From Candidatus Magasanikiibacteriota bacterium (GTDB lineage Bacteria; Patescibacteriota; Patescibacteriia; Magasanikbacterales; UBA922): a stretch of DNA of 5,550 bases. The notes beneath the pieces are model-generated. The model was not told the DNA's origin. It saw only the letters and a program-made list of their open reading frames with translations, and did not search any database. The stretch covers positions 1-5,550 of the forward strand of contig JAHFIE010000058.1 in NCBI GenBank assembly GCA_023246565.1, in the 5' to 3' direction. Shown here piece by piece: positions 1-5,550 of this stretch. Made by a program: the position numbers and the translations under genes. The stretch's first letter is position 1. Each line of letters starts with the position of its first letter.

Positions 1-4
1 ATAC

Positions 5-1375
5 TCATATTCTCCTCACCATCCCCTGTTCACCATCAACTTCCACCAAATTCCCATCATGTAAAACTCTTGTGGCATTCCGAGTTGCGATAACACAAGG
101 CTTTCCAAGTTCTCGAGCAACAATAGCCGCATGACAGGTTATACCGCCTTCGTCAGTGACAATCCCCGCAGCTTGTTTCATAATCGGCAAAAATTCCGGG
201 TGGGTCATAGCAGTCACCAAAATATCGCCAGGAGAAAATTGTGCAAAATCTCCTTTGTGATACATAATTTTTACCCGACCATGAACTACGCCGCCGTACG
301 CGGATACACCTTGTATTATTTGCGATTCGTTCTTCAAATCCGCGATAAGATATTCCGGTCCAACATCACGTTCGTGAATTGTTAATTCACCATCCGTCAA
401 AACCAATGAAAAAACAGTCTGGCGTTTTTTTATCCGCTCGAGATAGGAATCCGAACCATTTTGTAGGACATCAATCAATTCATTGGGAAGAAGATAATTG
501 GTTTCAACCAAAGAAAGTCCGGTACGACGCGAAACTTCATTCCAAAACGGACGGAAAGCCAAATAATACGGACGTCGATAATCGTCCCGCATTTCTTTTA
601 AATAACTGAAGGTATGCGTGATTTCCACTTTCTTCCGCCATAGTGGATCAGTAACCGTTTCTTTGAATTTTTGGAAATAATTTTGTTGTTCCTCATGTGT
701 CTTTATAATGGTTGCTTTTTCTGTTGAAGGATCCTTAATTTCACCAATGTCTCTTCGTATTGTATCCAGAGTAAGAGGTTCATCAATAAATTCATACATA
801 GGCAACCACGCGTATTCCTTTTGATATGCTAACAATGTTTTTTCATCAGTCTTTCCTTGCTCCACAAGATCCAATAATGCACGTCGAGCATTGGTAATCT
901 TGGTAAAACGTTCGGGCGATCCGATTGCGGAAAGTGCTCGAGCATCACCATGATAGTGTTCTGTGACTTCTTTTGCGATTCCCTCCAAAACCACAAATGC
1001 AAAAAATTGCCAATCAGCCAGGTCAATATTTTTATCAGTAAAAATATTACAAAATTCAACGAGTTCACTCATGGATAATTCTGACCAATCACGTTGATTT
1101 TCCACTTCTGCCCACGACAAATAATCAGCAAATGTTTGTTCATAATGCTGAGGATACTCATTCAGATCAATATTCAAAAGATAGGCGGAGTAATTATCCA
1201 CCAATTCTTTAAATTCATCTGTACGAAAATACAAGGCATGAAGACTGCCCTCGGGGACAAACAATTTATTACGACAATTATCAAACCCGGGGATTCTTTG
1301 CATGAATTGGATATAGCATGCCGCGATATACGGTGCATATCGCCGCGACCACAATTTTTGCCAAATATCATACAT
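5..1375 (-). CDS. PEP-utilising-enzyme mobile-domain protein (paralogue A, 456 aa), complete
   Basis: Residues about 353-456 form the swivelling phosphohistidine domain of PEP synthase/pyruvate phosphate dikinase-like enzymes (PEP-utilisers mobile domain). The signature TDEGGITCHAAIVARELG spans about 407-424, and His415 is the expected phospho-acceptor. The TCHAAI form is PEP-synthase-like rather than PPDK-like (TSHAA). The first 350 residues look helical. They contain the Trp motif EYAWLP (W190), shared with the two paralogues in this window, and an Arg/aromatic linker at about 258-290. I see no glycine-rich ATP-grasp and no PEP-binding barrel, so a complete dikinase is not supported. The phosphate donor and acceptor are unknown. 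The ATG start is fixed by an in-frame TGA two codons upstream. The TGA stop falls where the paralogues also end (VRRI versus VRKI/VRKLI). It lies 40 nt after the phosphatase-like gene, probably in the same transcript, and has no clear Shine-Dalgarno. The family call is firm; the cellular role is unknown. Confidence 0.9.
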   Translation of the reverse strand: MYDIWQKLWSRRYAPYIAACYIQFMQRIPGFDNCRNKLFVPEGSLHALYFRTDEFKELVDNYSAYLLNIDLNEYPQHYEQTFADYLSWAEVENQRDWSELSMSELVEFCNIFTDKNIDLADWQFFAFVVLEGIAKEVTEHYHGDARALSAIGSPERFTKITNARRALLDLVEQGKTDEKTLLAYQKEYAWLPMYEFIDEPLTLDTIRRDIGEIKDPSTEKATIIKTHEEQQNYFQKFKETVTDPLWRKKVEITHTFSYLKEMRDDYRRPYYLAFRPFWNEVSRRTGLSLVETNYLLPNELIDVLQNGSDSYLERIKKRQTVFSLVLTDGELTIHERDVGPEYLIADLKNESQIIQGVSAYGGVVHGRVKIMYHKGDFAQFSPGDILVTAMTHPEFLPIMKQAAGIVTDEGGITCHAAIVARELGKPCVIATRNATRVLHDGNLVEVDGEQGMVRRI

Positions 1376-1415
1376 AAATCAAACACACTACCCCAATCTC
1401 TTTGAAGACGTACAA

Positions 1416-2294
1416 TTATTTTTGCAATTCTGCCAAAGCAGTTTTAAGATCTTGGCCCTCTTTGATTATTTCCAAGACCTCTGCAGAAGGAAGGACAAAT
1501 GGTGTATCACCATAGACTACCGTAACATTCCATGCCTTTGGGTCATGGGGATCAAGAATCTTAACTTCAACACTAAAACCCTGGTTTTCCGCGAATCCTT
1601 GATTATTCAAGGATTCCACCAAGTGCGCTGCCAGATCATCACCACTATGTTTTTTAATAACTTTATACAAAAAACTTTCCAACACACCTTGGTGCGAAGT
1701 GGCAAAATCTACTCTTGGTTCAACAGTTTCTCCTTTACCTAATCTATCATAAGCAGCCCACACTTCGGCGAAAATAAATGAACCTACATTACCGGCCTGA
1801 ATGGAAAATGGGGTTACTGACTCTGGTTTTTGTTTAAATTCAAGTGCCGCGGCATCACTGCGTTCAGTAATCCACTTAAAATATTCACCCTTTAAAAAAT
1901 TCTCCATGAATTCCTTGTTATACTCCCCCTCACCCACTTGGAAATTTAAAAAAGGAGTTTCTGTCTTGGATAGTCCCCCTTTTTCAAGCCAACGAACAAA
2001 TTCTTCAGGATCAAAATCCCACCCTGTCACATGTTGTAATTGTTCAGCATACATGCGAAATACTGAACTTTGGCCAGTACGTTCACGAGGGGAACCATAT
2101 ACATCACCAGCCGGAGCAGGTTGTACTTTACCTAAGCCAGCCTCTACCGCACCTTCAATTCCTTCTTTTGACAAAGCTTCCCGTGGCTTAGGACCTTTTA
2201 AACCATGCCGAGCCATATCCATATAAATACGTGCGGCCGGCTGTGGTTCTTGTTCATGTCCCATTCCTTCTTGTACCATTCCTTCTTGTTCCAT
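1416..2294 (-). CDS. Histidine phosphatase superfamily (phosphoglycerate-mutase-like) protein, 292 aa
   Basis: The catalytic pattern of the histidine phosphatase superfamily is recognisable. An RHG motif lies in MARHGLKG (R29, H30, G31) and is followed by LSKEGIEGA, the usual 'Lt.eG...A' stretch. GSPRERTGQSS (S68, P69, R70/R72) matches the second-arginine 'SPl.Ra.qTa' motif. The second histidine is H201 in ATSHQGVLESF, corresponding to 'tHgg.i..ll'. E177 in FAEVWAAYDRL is a candidate acid. The family uses the RHG histidine as a phospho-acceptor in phosphatase or mutase reactions. The substrate cannot be read from sequence. At 292 aa it is longer than minimal PhoE/GpmB-type members, with extra sequence between the motifs and at the C-terminus. 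No signal peptide or membrane segment is evident, so it is probably cytoplasmic. It lies 21 nt after one mobile-domain gene and 40 nt before another. The exact start is uncertain: Met1, Met6, Met11 and Met25 all precede RHG, and no Shine-Dalgarno decides between them. Confidence 0.8.
   Translation of the reverse strand: MEQEGMVQEGMGHEQEPQPAARIYMDMARHGLKGPKPREALSKEGIEGAVEAGLGKVQPAPAGDVYGSPRERTGQSSVFRMYAEQLQHVTGWDFDPEEFVRWLEKGGLSKTETPFLNFQVGEGEYNKEFMENFLKGEYFKWITERSDAAALEFKQKPESVTPFSIQAGNVGSFIFAEVWAAYDRLGKGETVEPRVDFATSHQGVLESFLYKVIKKHSGDDLAAHLVESLNNQGFAENQGFSVEVKILDPHDPKAWNVTVVYGDTPFVLPSAEVLEIIKEGQDLKTALAELQK
2261..2290. repeat. 15-bp tandem duplication at the 5' end of the phosphatase-like gene
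   Basis: Two adjacent 15-bp units (plus strand CCATTCCTTCTTGTA and CCATTCCTTCTTGTT) differ only in the last base, and the next unit begins with CCAT at 2291. They encode the five-residue repeats MEQEG and MVQEG, partly echoed by MGHEQ. The repeat is in frame and lies before the RHG motif. It therefore changes only a probably disordered N-terminal tail and supplies several possible Met starts. Replication slippage is the likely origin. Confidence 0.8.
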
Positions 2295-2315
2295 AGAAAT
2301 TAGGTAAAAATAAAT

Positions 2316-3806
2316 CTAGATTAATTTTCTCACGACACCAGTTTCCGCATCAACGTCTACCATATCCCCATCTTTAAAAACTTTGGTTGCGATTTTCGTG
2401 CCGATCACACAAGGAACTTTGAGTTCACGCGAAACAATCGCGGCATGGCAGGTAATCCCACCTTCGTCCGTTACAATTGCGGCAGCTTTTTTCATAGCCG
2501 GCACCATATCCGGATCAGTCATTGAAGTAACAAGAATTTCTCCGGGCAATAAATTTTCTACCTGATGTTCGGACAAAATCAACCGCACTTTGCCAACAGC
2601 GTGTCCTGGTTGAGCAACTTTACCACGAATCTCTGTGGTATGTTCATAGTCAACAACCCCGAGTTCTCGATCAGCAACTTCTTTTGCTTCTGCACCACTA
2701 AAATTATGTATACCTGTTTTATCCAAAAGACAGACATAATATTCCAAACGTTGTTGTGCCACGTTTCGCATGGTATCAGACAGTTTTCCATCTGCAACAA
2801 TAGTAGCCAATTCTTCGGCAGTTAACTGGCGTAATGAAATAGCATCAATAGAAAGGCGATCTGCCAATGCTTGAAACAGTGGGTATGACCAGAGGAGAGC
2901 CTTACTCATAGCAACTTTTCGGCTTTCATTAATCTCATTAAGACTGCGAATAAATCCTAAAAAATCTTGATCTGCTTCGGTTAATTTGTATTTTTCCTTT
3001 ATTGCTTCTTGACGAGCAATCGTAGGGGAAATTTCATCCTGTTTATCCATCAATTCTTTTTGAAACGTGGTATCGTGGAGAGCTTGTCTTAGATTTTCAA
3101 TTGCAATTTCCAGGGTCATGGGTTGCACATGATGACTTACACTTAACCAAGAAAATTTTCTAACATGTGACTCAATTTTAAAATAAAATTCTGGATGAAA
3201 TCTACCTAATTGATCAATAATTTCTGCGACAGAATTATTCCATAATGATTTTAAGGTAGAATTATCATAGATAATTTTAGCCAAAGAAAGGAATGCAACT
3301 CGTTCTTCAGTATATTCACTGAGGTGTGTTGGTTTGGTACTTTCAGCGAGTTCAATGTCAGTGAGGGATACACTGAGTAATTCTGGTATCATCGTCGATA
3401 ACGCAAGATCAGTAAATTTCGGCAATCCGTAAATACCAAATTTATGAGTAAATAAAATAACAAATTGGTTCAGTTGGCGGCCTATTTCAGCCAAATCATC
3501 TTCTACATAATCATGAAAGTACAATGTTCGACAAAACTCTGTCAGGTCGCGATCGGCTTTTTCAAATGAAGCAATAAAATGATCACGAAATTCTCTGGTT
3601 TTCAACTTTTCAACAATATACACGCGATAATCAGCCAAAGCTTCAGGACTTTCGTAGACTGTGTTCATCTGATGTTCAATCACGACCAAGGCCTGTGGTC
3701 GATCCCAACCAGTCACCTTGCGCACACCATCAATATGACCTTTCACAAATAAATTCATGTAAAAAGGCATTCTAAATCCGGCTGAAATAAATTTTTCCCA
3801 TTTCAT
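2316..3806 (-). CDS. PEP-utilising-enzyme mobile-domain protein (paralogue B, 496 aa), complete
   Basis: The C-terminal region, about residues 394-496, is a phosphohistidine swivel domain. It has GKVAQPGHAVGKVRLI at the entry, PGEILVTSMTDPDMVPAM in the middle, and TDEGGITCHAAIVSREL with the expected phospho-acceptor His454. The 390 residues before it are mostly helical and resemble no enzyme domain I can name. They include the shared Trp motif RKFSWLS (W220) and the linker at about 285-320 (FIRSLNEINESRK...YPLFQALADRL), which aligns by eye with paralogues A and C. No ATP-grasp or PEP-binding barrel is visible, so independent PEP synthase activity is not supported. The ATG at 3806 is the first good start after the intergenic region and has no Shine-Dalgarno. 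It appears to be the first gene of a unit continuing into the phosphatase-like gene (21-nt gap) and paralogue A. Family membership is firm; function is unknown. Confidence 0.9.
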   Translation of the reverse strand: MKWEKFISAGFRMPFYMNLFVKGHIDGVRKVTGWDRPQALVVIEHQMNTVYESPEALADYRVYIVEKLKTREFRDHFIASFEKADRDLTEFCRTLYFHDYVEDDLAEIGRQLNQFVILFTHKFGIYGLPKFTDLALSTMIPELLSVSLTDIELAESTKPTHLSEYTEERVAFLSLAKIIYDNSTLKSLWNNSVAEIIDQLGRFHPEFYFKIESHVRKFSWLSVSHHVQPMTLEIAIENLRQALHDTTFQKELMDKQDEISPTIARQEAIKEKYKLTEADQDFLGFIRSLNEINESRKVAMSKALLWSYPLFQALADRLSIDAISLRQLTAEELATIVADGKLSDTMRNVAQQRLEYYVCLLDKTGIHNFSGAEAKEVADRELGVVDYEHTTEIRGKVAQPGHAVGKVRLILSEHQVENLLPGEILVTSMTDPDMVPAMKKAAAIVTDEGGITCHAAIVSRELKVPCVIGTKIATKVFKDGDMVDVDAETGVVRKLI

Positions 3807-3818
3807 AGAAGTAGTATT

Positions 3819-3849
3819 ATTCTATTTTAAACCATATTTCTGTTGACAA
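3819..3849 (-). promoter_or_regulatory. Weak candidate minus-strand promoter for paralogue B and the genes after it
   Basis: On the minus strand, TTGTCA (3849-3844) is followed 19 nt later by TAGAAT (3824-3819), and an overlapping TAAAAT lies at 3829-3824. The spacing is longer than ideal. The -35 hexamer overlaps the plus-strand TTGACA. Transcription starting about 7 nt after TAGAAT would leave only about 5 nt before the ATG at 3806, which would fit the missing Shine-Dalgarno. The call rests mainly on position, because an operon start needs a promoter in this gap. Confidence 0.3.
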
Positions 3850-3871
3850 TGTGTGTGCGGTATGGTATAGT
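3843..3871 (+). promoter_or_regulatory. Near-consensus sigma70 promoter on the plus strand
   Basis: A perfect -35 box TTGACA (3843-3848) is followed by an optimal 17-nt spacer and TATAGT (3866-3871, five of six consensus bases). TGG at 3863-3865 supplies the TGn extended -10 motif. This is the best promoter match I see in the window, and it points away from paralogue B, against all the annotated genes. The expected start is near A3878. The only thing directly downstream is the hairpin at 3886-3929; beyond that, transcription would be antisense to the NYN gene. Confidence 0.65.
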
Positions 3872-3877
3872 ACATTC

Positions 3878-3934
3878 ATTCCTATGAAAAAGACCTCGTT
3901 AGGGTTTTGTCCCTCTCGAGGGCTTTTTCTTTTA
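3878..3934 (+). ncRNA. Candidate small structured RNA (about 55 nt) of unknown family
   Basis: The predicted transcript begins about 7 nt after the -10 box and ends in the T-rich stretch after a long hairpin. The outer stem pairs GAAAAAGACCTCG (3886-3898) with CGAGGGCTTTTTC (3917-3929): 12 of 13 positions pair, with one A-G mismatch. A 2x2 internal loop (TT/CT) leads to an inner stem AGGG/CCCT (3901-3904 with 3911-3914) capped by TTTTGT. The tail CTTTTTCTTTTATT suits intrinsic termination. A strong promoter directly followed by a terminator-like structure is the layout of a short sRNA or an attenuator leader, but no sense gene follows. I do not recognise it as a known RNA family. It could instead be only the NYN operon terminator beside an unrelated promoter. 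Confidence 0.4.
3886..3929. terminator. Long hairpin, candidate bidirectional intrinsic terminator
   Basis: The hairpin has 13-nt arms with one mismatch, an inner 4-bp stem and a 6-nt loop. The arms carry an A run at the left end and a T run at the right, so both strands give a GC-containing stem followed by Ts. The plus-strand reading has the longer tail (CTTTTTCTTTTATT). The minus-strand reading ends GAGGTCTTTTTC and starts only 2 nt past the NYN stop codon, as expected for the end of that operon. Confidence 0.6.
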
Positions 3935-4411
3935 TTGAGTTTTTCGAATTTTGTCCGCCAATTTTTCTAAAAGGACTACGCCGATATTTAATTTTCTCAA
4001 TAAGAAAGAAAAACGGGTATATGGGGTAATTAATGTCAGAAATGCTCCTTTACTTTTCAAAAATGCAACTAAGCTAGCATAATCACCATCGCTCGAAACT
4101 AATATCAATTGACCAAACTCTTTTTCATAATATCCTTTCATAGCGTGAACGACAAGATCAGCATCGCAATTCCCTTTAATTTTACCGGTGTGATCATAAC
4201 TTACTTCTTTATAAACTAATGTATAGCCACATTCTGTAAGATACGTATAGGTGCTTTGATATTTTGGACTATGACCTATAAAAATGTATGCATCATTGAT
4301 ATGATATTTGTCTTTCAACCAAATAAAAAATCTTTTGTAATCAAACTTCCACTCATAACGTTTGGTTGCTTGGTGTAAGTTAGCTCCATCAATGTAAACA
4401 GAAATATTCAT
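3932..4411 (-). CDS. NYN domain (LabA/DUF88-like, PIN-fold) protein, 159 aa
   Basis: The whole protein is one NYN domain, a PIN-like RNase fold. The acidic motifs occur in the expected order: YIDGANL near the N-terminus (D8, N11), KGNCDADLVVHAM in the middle (D83, D85), and LVSSDGDYASLV (D108, D110). These aspartates would coordinate the metal for RNA cleavage, so the active site looks intact. LabA/DUF88 members usually have about this length when they are stand-alone. Known NYN proteins process or degrade RNA, but this one's target cannot be inferred. No signal peptide or membrane helix is visible. The ATG is 2 nt after the stop of the upstream mobile-domain gene, so the two are almost certainly co-transcribed and possibly translationally coupled. 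The sequence before the ATG (AAATTTAAAT) has no Shine-Dalgarno. A hairpin starts 2 nt after the stop. Domain identification is firm; the link to phosphohistidine proteins is only positional. Confidence 0.92.
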   Translation of the reverse strand: MNISVYIDGANLHQATKRYEWKFDYKRFFIWLKDKYHINDAYIFIGHSPKYQSTYTYLTECGYTLVYKEVSYDHTGKIKGNCDADLVVHAMKGYYEKEFGQLILVSSDGDYASLVAFLKSKGAFLTLITPYTRFSFLLRKLNIGVVLLEKLADKIRKTQ

Positions 4412-4413
4412 AT

Positions 4414-5550
4414 TTAAATTTTTCTGACAATCCCTTTTTCAGCATCCACCTCCACCTTATCTCCATCTTTCAAAATCCTTGTCGCATTCTTTGTCCCAAT
4501 AATACAGGGCTTTTTCATTTCACGGGCTACAATCGCGGCATGACAAGTGATACCGCCCTCGTCAGTTACAAACGCGGCAGCGCGTTTCATGGCCATAATA
4601 AATGACGGAAACGTCATTTGTGTTACGAGTATATCTCCTTCTTTGACTTTATCCAATTCCTGGACAGTTTTCACAATTTTGACCGTACCTTGAATTTTTC
4701 CTTTGTAAGCAACCACACCTTGAATAATCTCCGCCTCTTCTTCCTCATCCGCTATAATCGGTTCTTCAAAAAGTTGAAATTCTTCTTTGTGTCCAATGAC
4801 GTTCACGTGCTCCGGATATTCCCGTAGTGTACCACTTATCAAATCATAGATTGAGTAATTTTTTAATCGAGCAAACGAGATATTGTATTTTTGGGCGGCT
4901 TTTTGAAAAATCGGGCGTGCATGGTAAAGAAGCTTATAAAATAAATCTGTACGCAATGTCCGGTAAAAAACCAACTCCTGTGTTTCTCGGGCTAATAATC
5001 GCAAAGGTTCTGGTATGTCCGGAAAAATATGCTCCGGGGCATTTAATTCTTTCTGTAATTCATCGCGTTGTTGTTGTAATTCTTCAATACTGAACGCATC
5101 GGAAAATCCGTCGCGAGCGCGGATCCAACCGAATTTTTCCCGCACGGTTTCTAGGGATTCATTACCACGCAAAGCCTCTTCCATAAGATTATGCGCGTTT
5201 TTCTTTATCGGAAAAGAAATATCGCCGATGAATTTTTCAATATCGTTGGAAATAAAATTCGGCACTTGCTTATGCAGACGTTCAGTAAAAAAATATTCAA
5301 AACCGTGCGCCAACCAAATAAACGTGGTTGCGGTTTGAGCCATTGCGACAACTTCTGACAATTTTTCTTCAATCGGTTTATGCTCATTTATAAGTTTGTT
5401 GATTTTAATTTCACATTCTTTATGAAATTGTTCACAAAGATCCGTTATGGAAAAAACAGTTAGACCGTTTTTCCACGCTGTTTCAATTTCTGCGGCAAAG
5501 GGTTTTGTTACTGATTCACTGCGATACCATGAACCCTTCTGGAAAAAGAA
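4414..5550 (-). CDS. PEP-utilising-enzyme mobile-domain protein (paralogue C), 5'-truncated by the window edge
   Basis: The reading frame stays open to the last base of the window, giving at least 378 residues. A TTG at 5361 could be mistaken for the start, but 63 upstream codons continue without a stop and look protein-like (for example KGSWYRSES), so the true start lies outside. The last 104 or so residues are the phosphohistidine swivel domain. They contain EGDILVTQMTFPSFIMAM and TDEGGITCHAAIVAREM, with the expected phospho-acceptor His at visible residue 337. Upstream are an acidic run (DEEEEAE), the Arg/aromatic linker (FYRTLRTDLFYK...ARPIFQKAAQKY) and the shared Trp motif EKFGWIR (visible W142). 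The Trp-to-His spacing is 195 residues, against 225 and 234 in paralogues A and B, so the middle is shorter. No ATP-grasp is visible, though the missing N-terminus could in principle hold one. It is followed after 2 nt by the NYN gene. Confidence 0.9.
   Translation of the reverse strand, partial: FFFQKGSWYRSESVTKPFAAEIETAWKNGLTVFSITDLCEQFHKECEIKINKLINEHKPIEEKLSEVVAMAQTATTFIWLAHGFEYFFTERLHKQVPNFISNDIEKFIGDISFPIKKNAHNLMEEALRGNESLETVREKFGWIRARDGFSDAFSIEELQQQRDELQKELNAPEHIFPDIPEPLRLLARETQELVFYRTLRTDLFYKLLYHARPIFQKAAQKYNISFARLKNYSIYDLISGTLREYPEHVNVIGHKEEFQLFEEPIIADEEEEAEIIQGVVAYKGKIQGTVKIVKTVQELDKVKEGDILVTQMTFPSFIMAMKRAAAFVTDEGGITCHAAIVAREMKKPCIIGTKNATRILKDGDKVEVDAEKGIVRKI

Noticed and set aside
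131..609. Two plus-strand ORFs (131-385 and 379-609) opposite paralogue A
   Set aside because: Both are antisense to well-supported coding sequence that includes the conserved swivel domain; their translations show no motifs.
1376..1415. Possible promoter or terminator between the phosphatase-like gene and paralogue A
   Set aside because: The 40-nt gap has no paired -35/-10 boxes and no stable inverted repeat, so read-through transcription is the simpler explanation.
1801..2226. 141-codon plus-strand ORF opposite the phosphatase-like gene
   Set aside because: It is fully antisense to a gene with recognisable catalytic motifs, and its translation is Ser/Pro-rich without domain features.
2313..2322. 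Perfect 10-bp palindrome AATCTAGATT at the stop codon of paralogue B
   Set aside because: It is short, AT-rich and overlaps a stop codon. There is no second copy and no T tail, so it fits chance better than an operator or terminator.
5..3806. Calling paralogues A and B phosphoenolpyruvate synthase (ppsA)
   Set aside because: Only the mobile His domain is present. Both proteins are roughly half the usual length of PEP synthase and lack visible ATP-grasp and PEP-binding domains.
3884..3970. Plus-strand 28-codon ORF (MKKTSLGFC...) starting just after the strong promoter, possibly a leader peptide
   Set aside because: It has no Shine-Dalgarno and almost no 5' leader. Its codons are dictated by the hairpin and then by the antisense of the NYN gene, and it has no run of a single regulatory amino acid as attenuation leaders usually have.

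Overview
This is a gene-dense, AT-leaning bacterial segment in which every convincing gene lies on the minus strand. The content points to an uncultivated Candidatus Patescibacteria (CPR) genome. Three large, divergent proteins each end in a PEP-synthase-type swivelling phosphohistidine domain but lack the rest of the dikinase. They sit beside a histidine-phosphatase-superfamily protein and a NYN/LabA-type nuclease-fold protein, in tightly packed operons with no visible Shine-Dalgarno sequences. This taxonomic call is inference from gene style. A TGA stop ends the gene at 5-1375 at the same point where its two paralogues end, so UGA is probably not recoded and the Gracilibacteria/Absconditabacteria code is unlikely.

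Layout in the direction of transcription (right to left): (1) 5550-4414, the C-terminal 378 residues of a mobile-domain protein whose 5' end lies outside the window. (2) 4411-3932, a 159-aa NYN-domain protein starting 2 nt after the previous stop. (3) 3931-3807, a 125-nt intergenic region. It holds a near-consensus plus-strand sigma70 promoter (TTGACA-17-TATAGT with an extended -10), followed almost at once by a long hairpin with a T-rich tail. This looks like a compact small-RNA or attenuator unit, and the hairpin may also terminate the NYN operon. (4) 3806-2316, a second mobile-domain protein (496 aa). (5) 2294-1416, a histidine-phosphatase-like protein (292 aa). (6) 1375-5, a third mobile-domain protein (456 aa).

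The three mobile-domain proteins are diverged paralogues. Each has a poorly conserved helical N-terminal half, a short motif centred on an invariant Trp, a helical linker rich in Arg and aromatic residues, and a C-terminal His-carrying swivel domain with the TDEGGITCHAAIV motif. None shows an ATP-grasp domain or a PEP/pyruvate-binding barrel. A plausible but unproven model is that they carry phosphoryl groups on histidine, served by partners encoded elsewhere, with the neighbouring phosphatase-fold protein acting on the same chemistry. The most unusual non-coding signal is the promoter-hairpin unit at 3843-3934.
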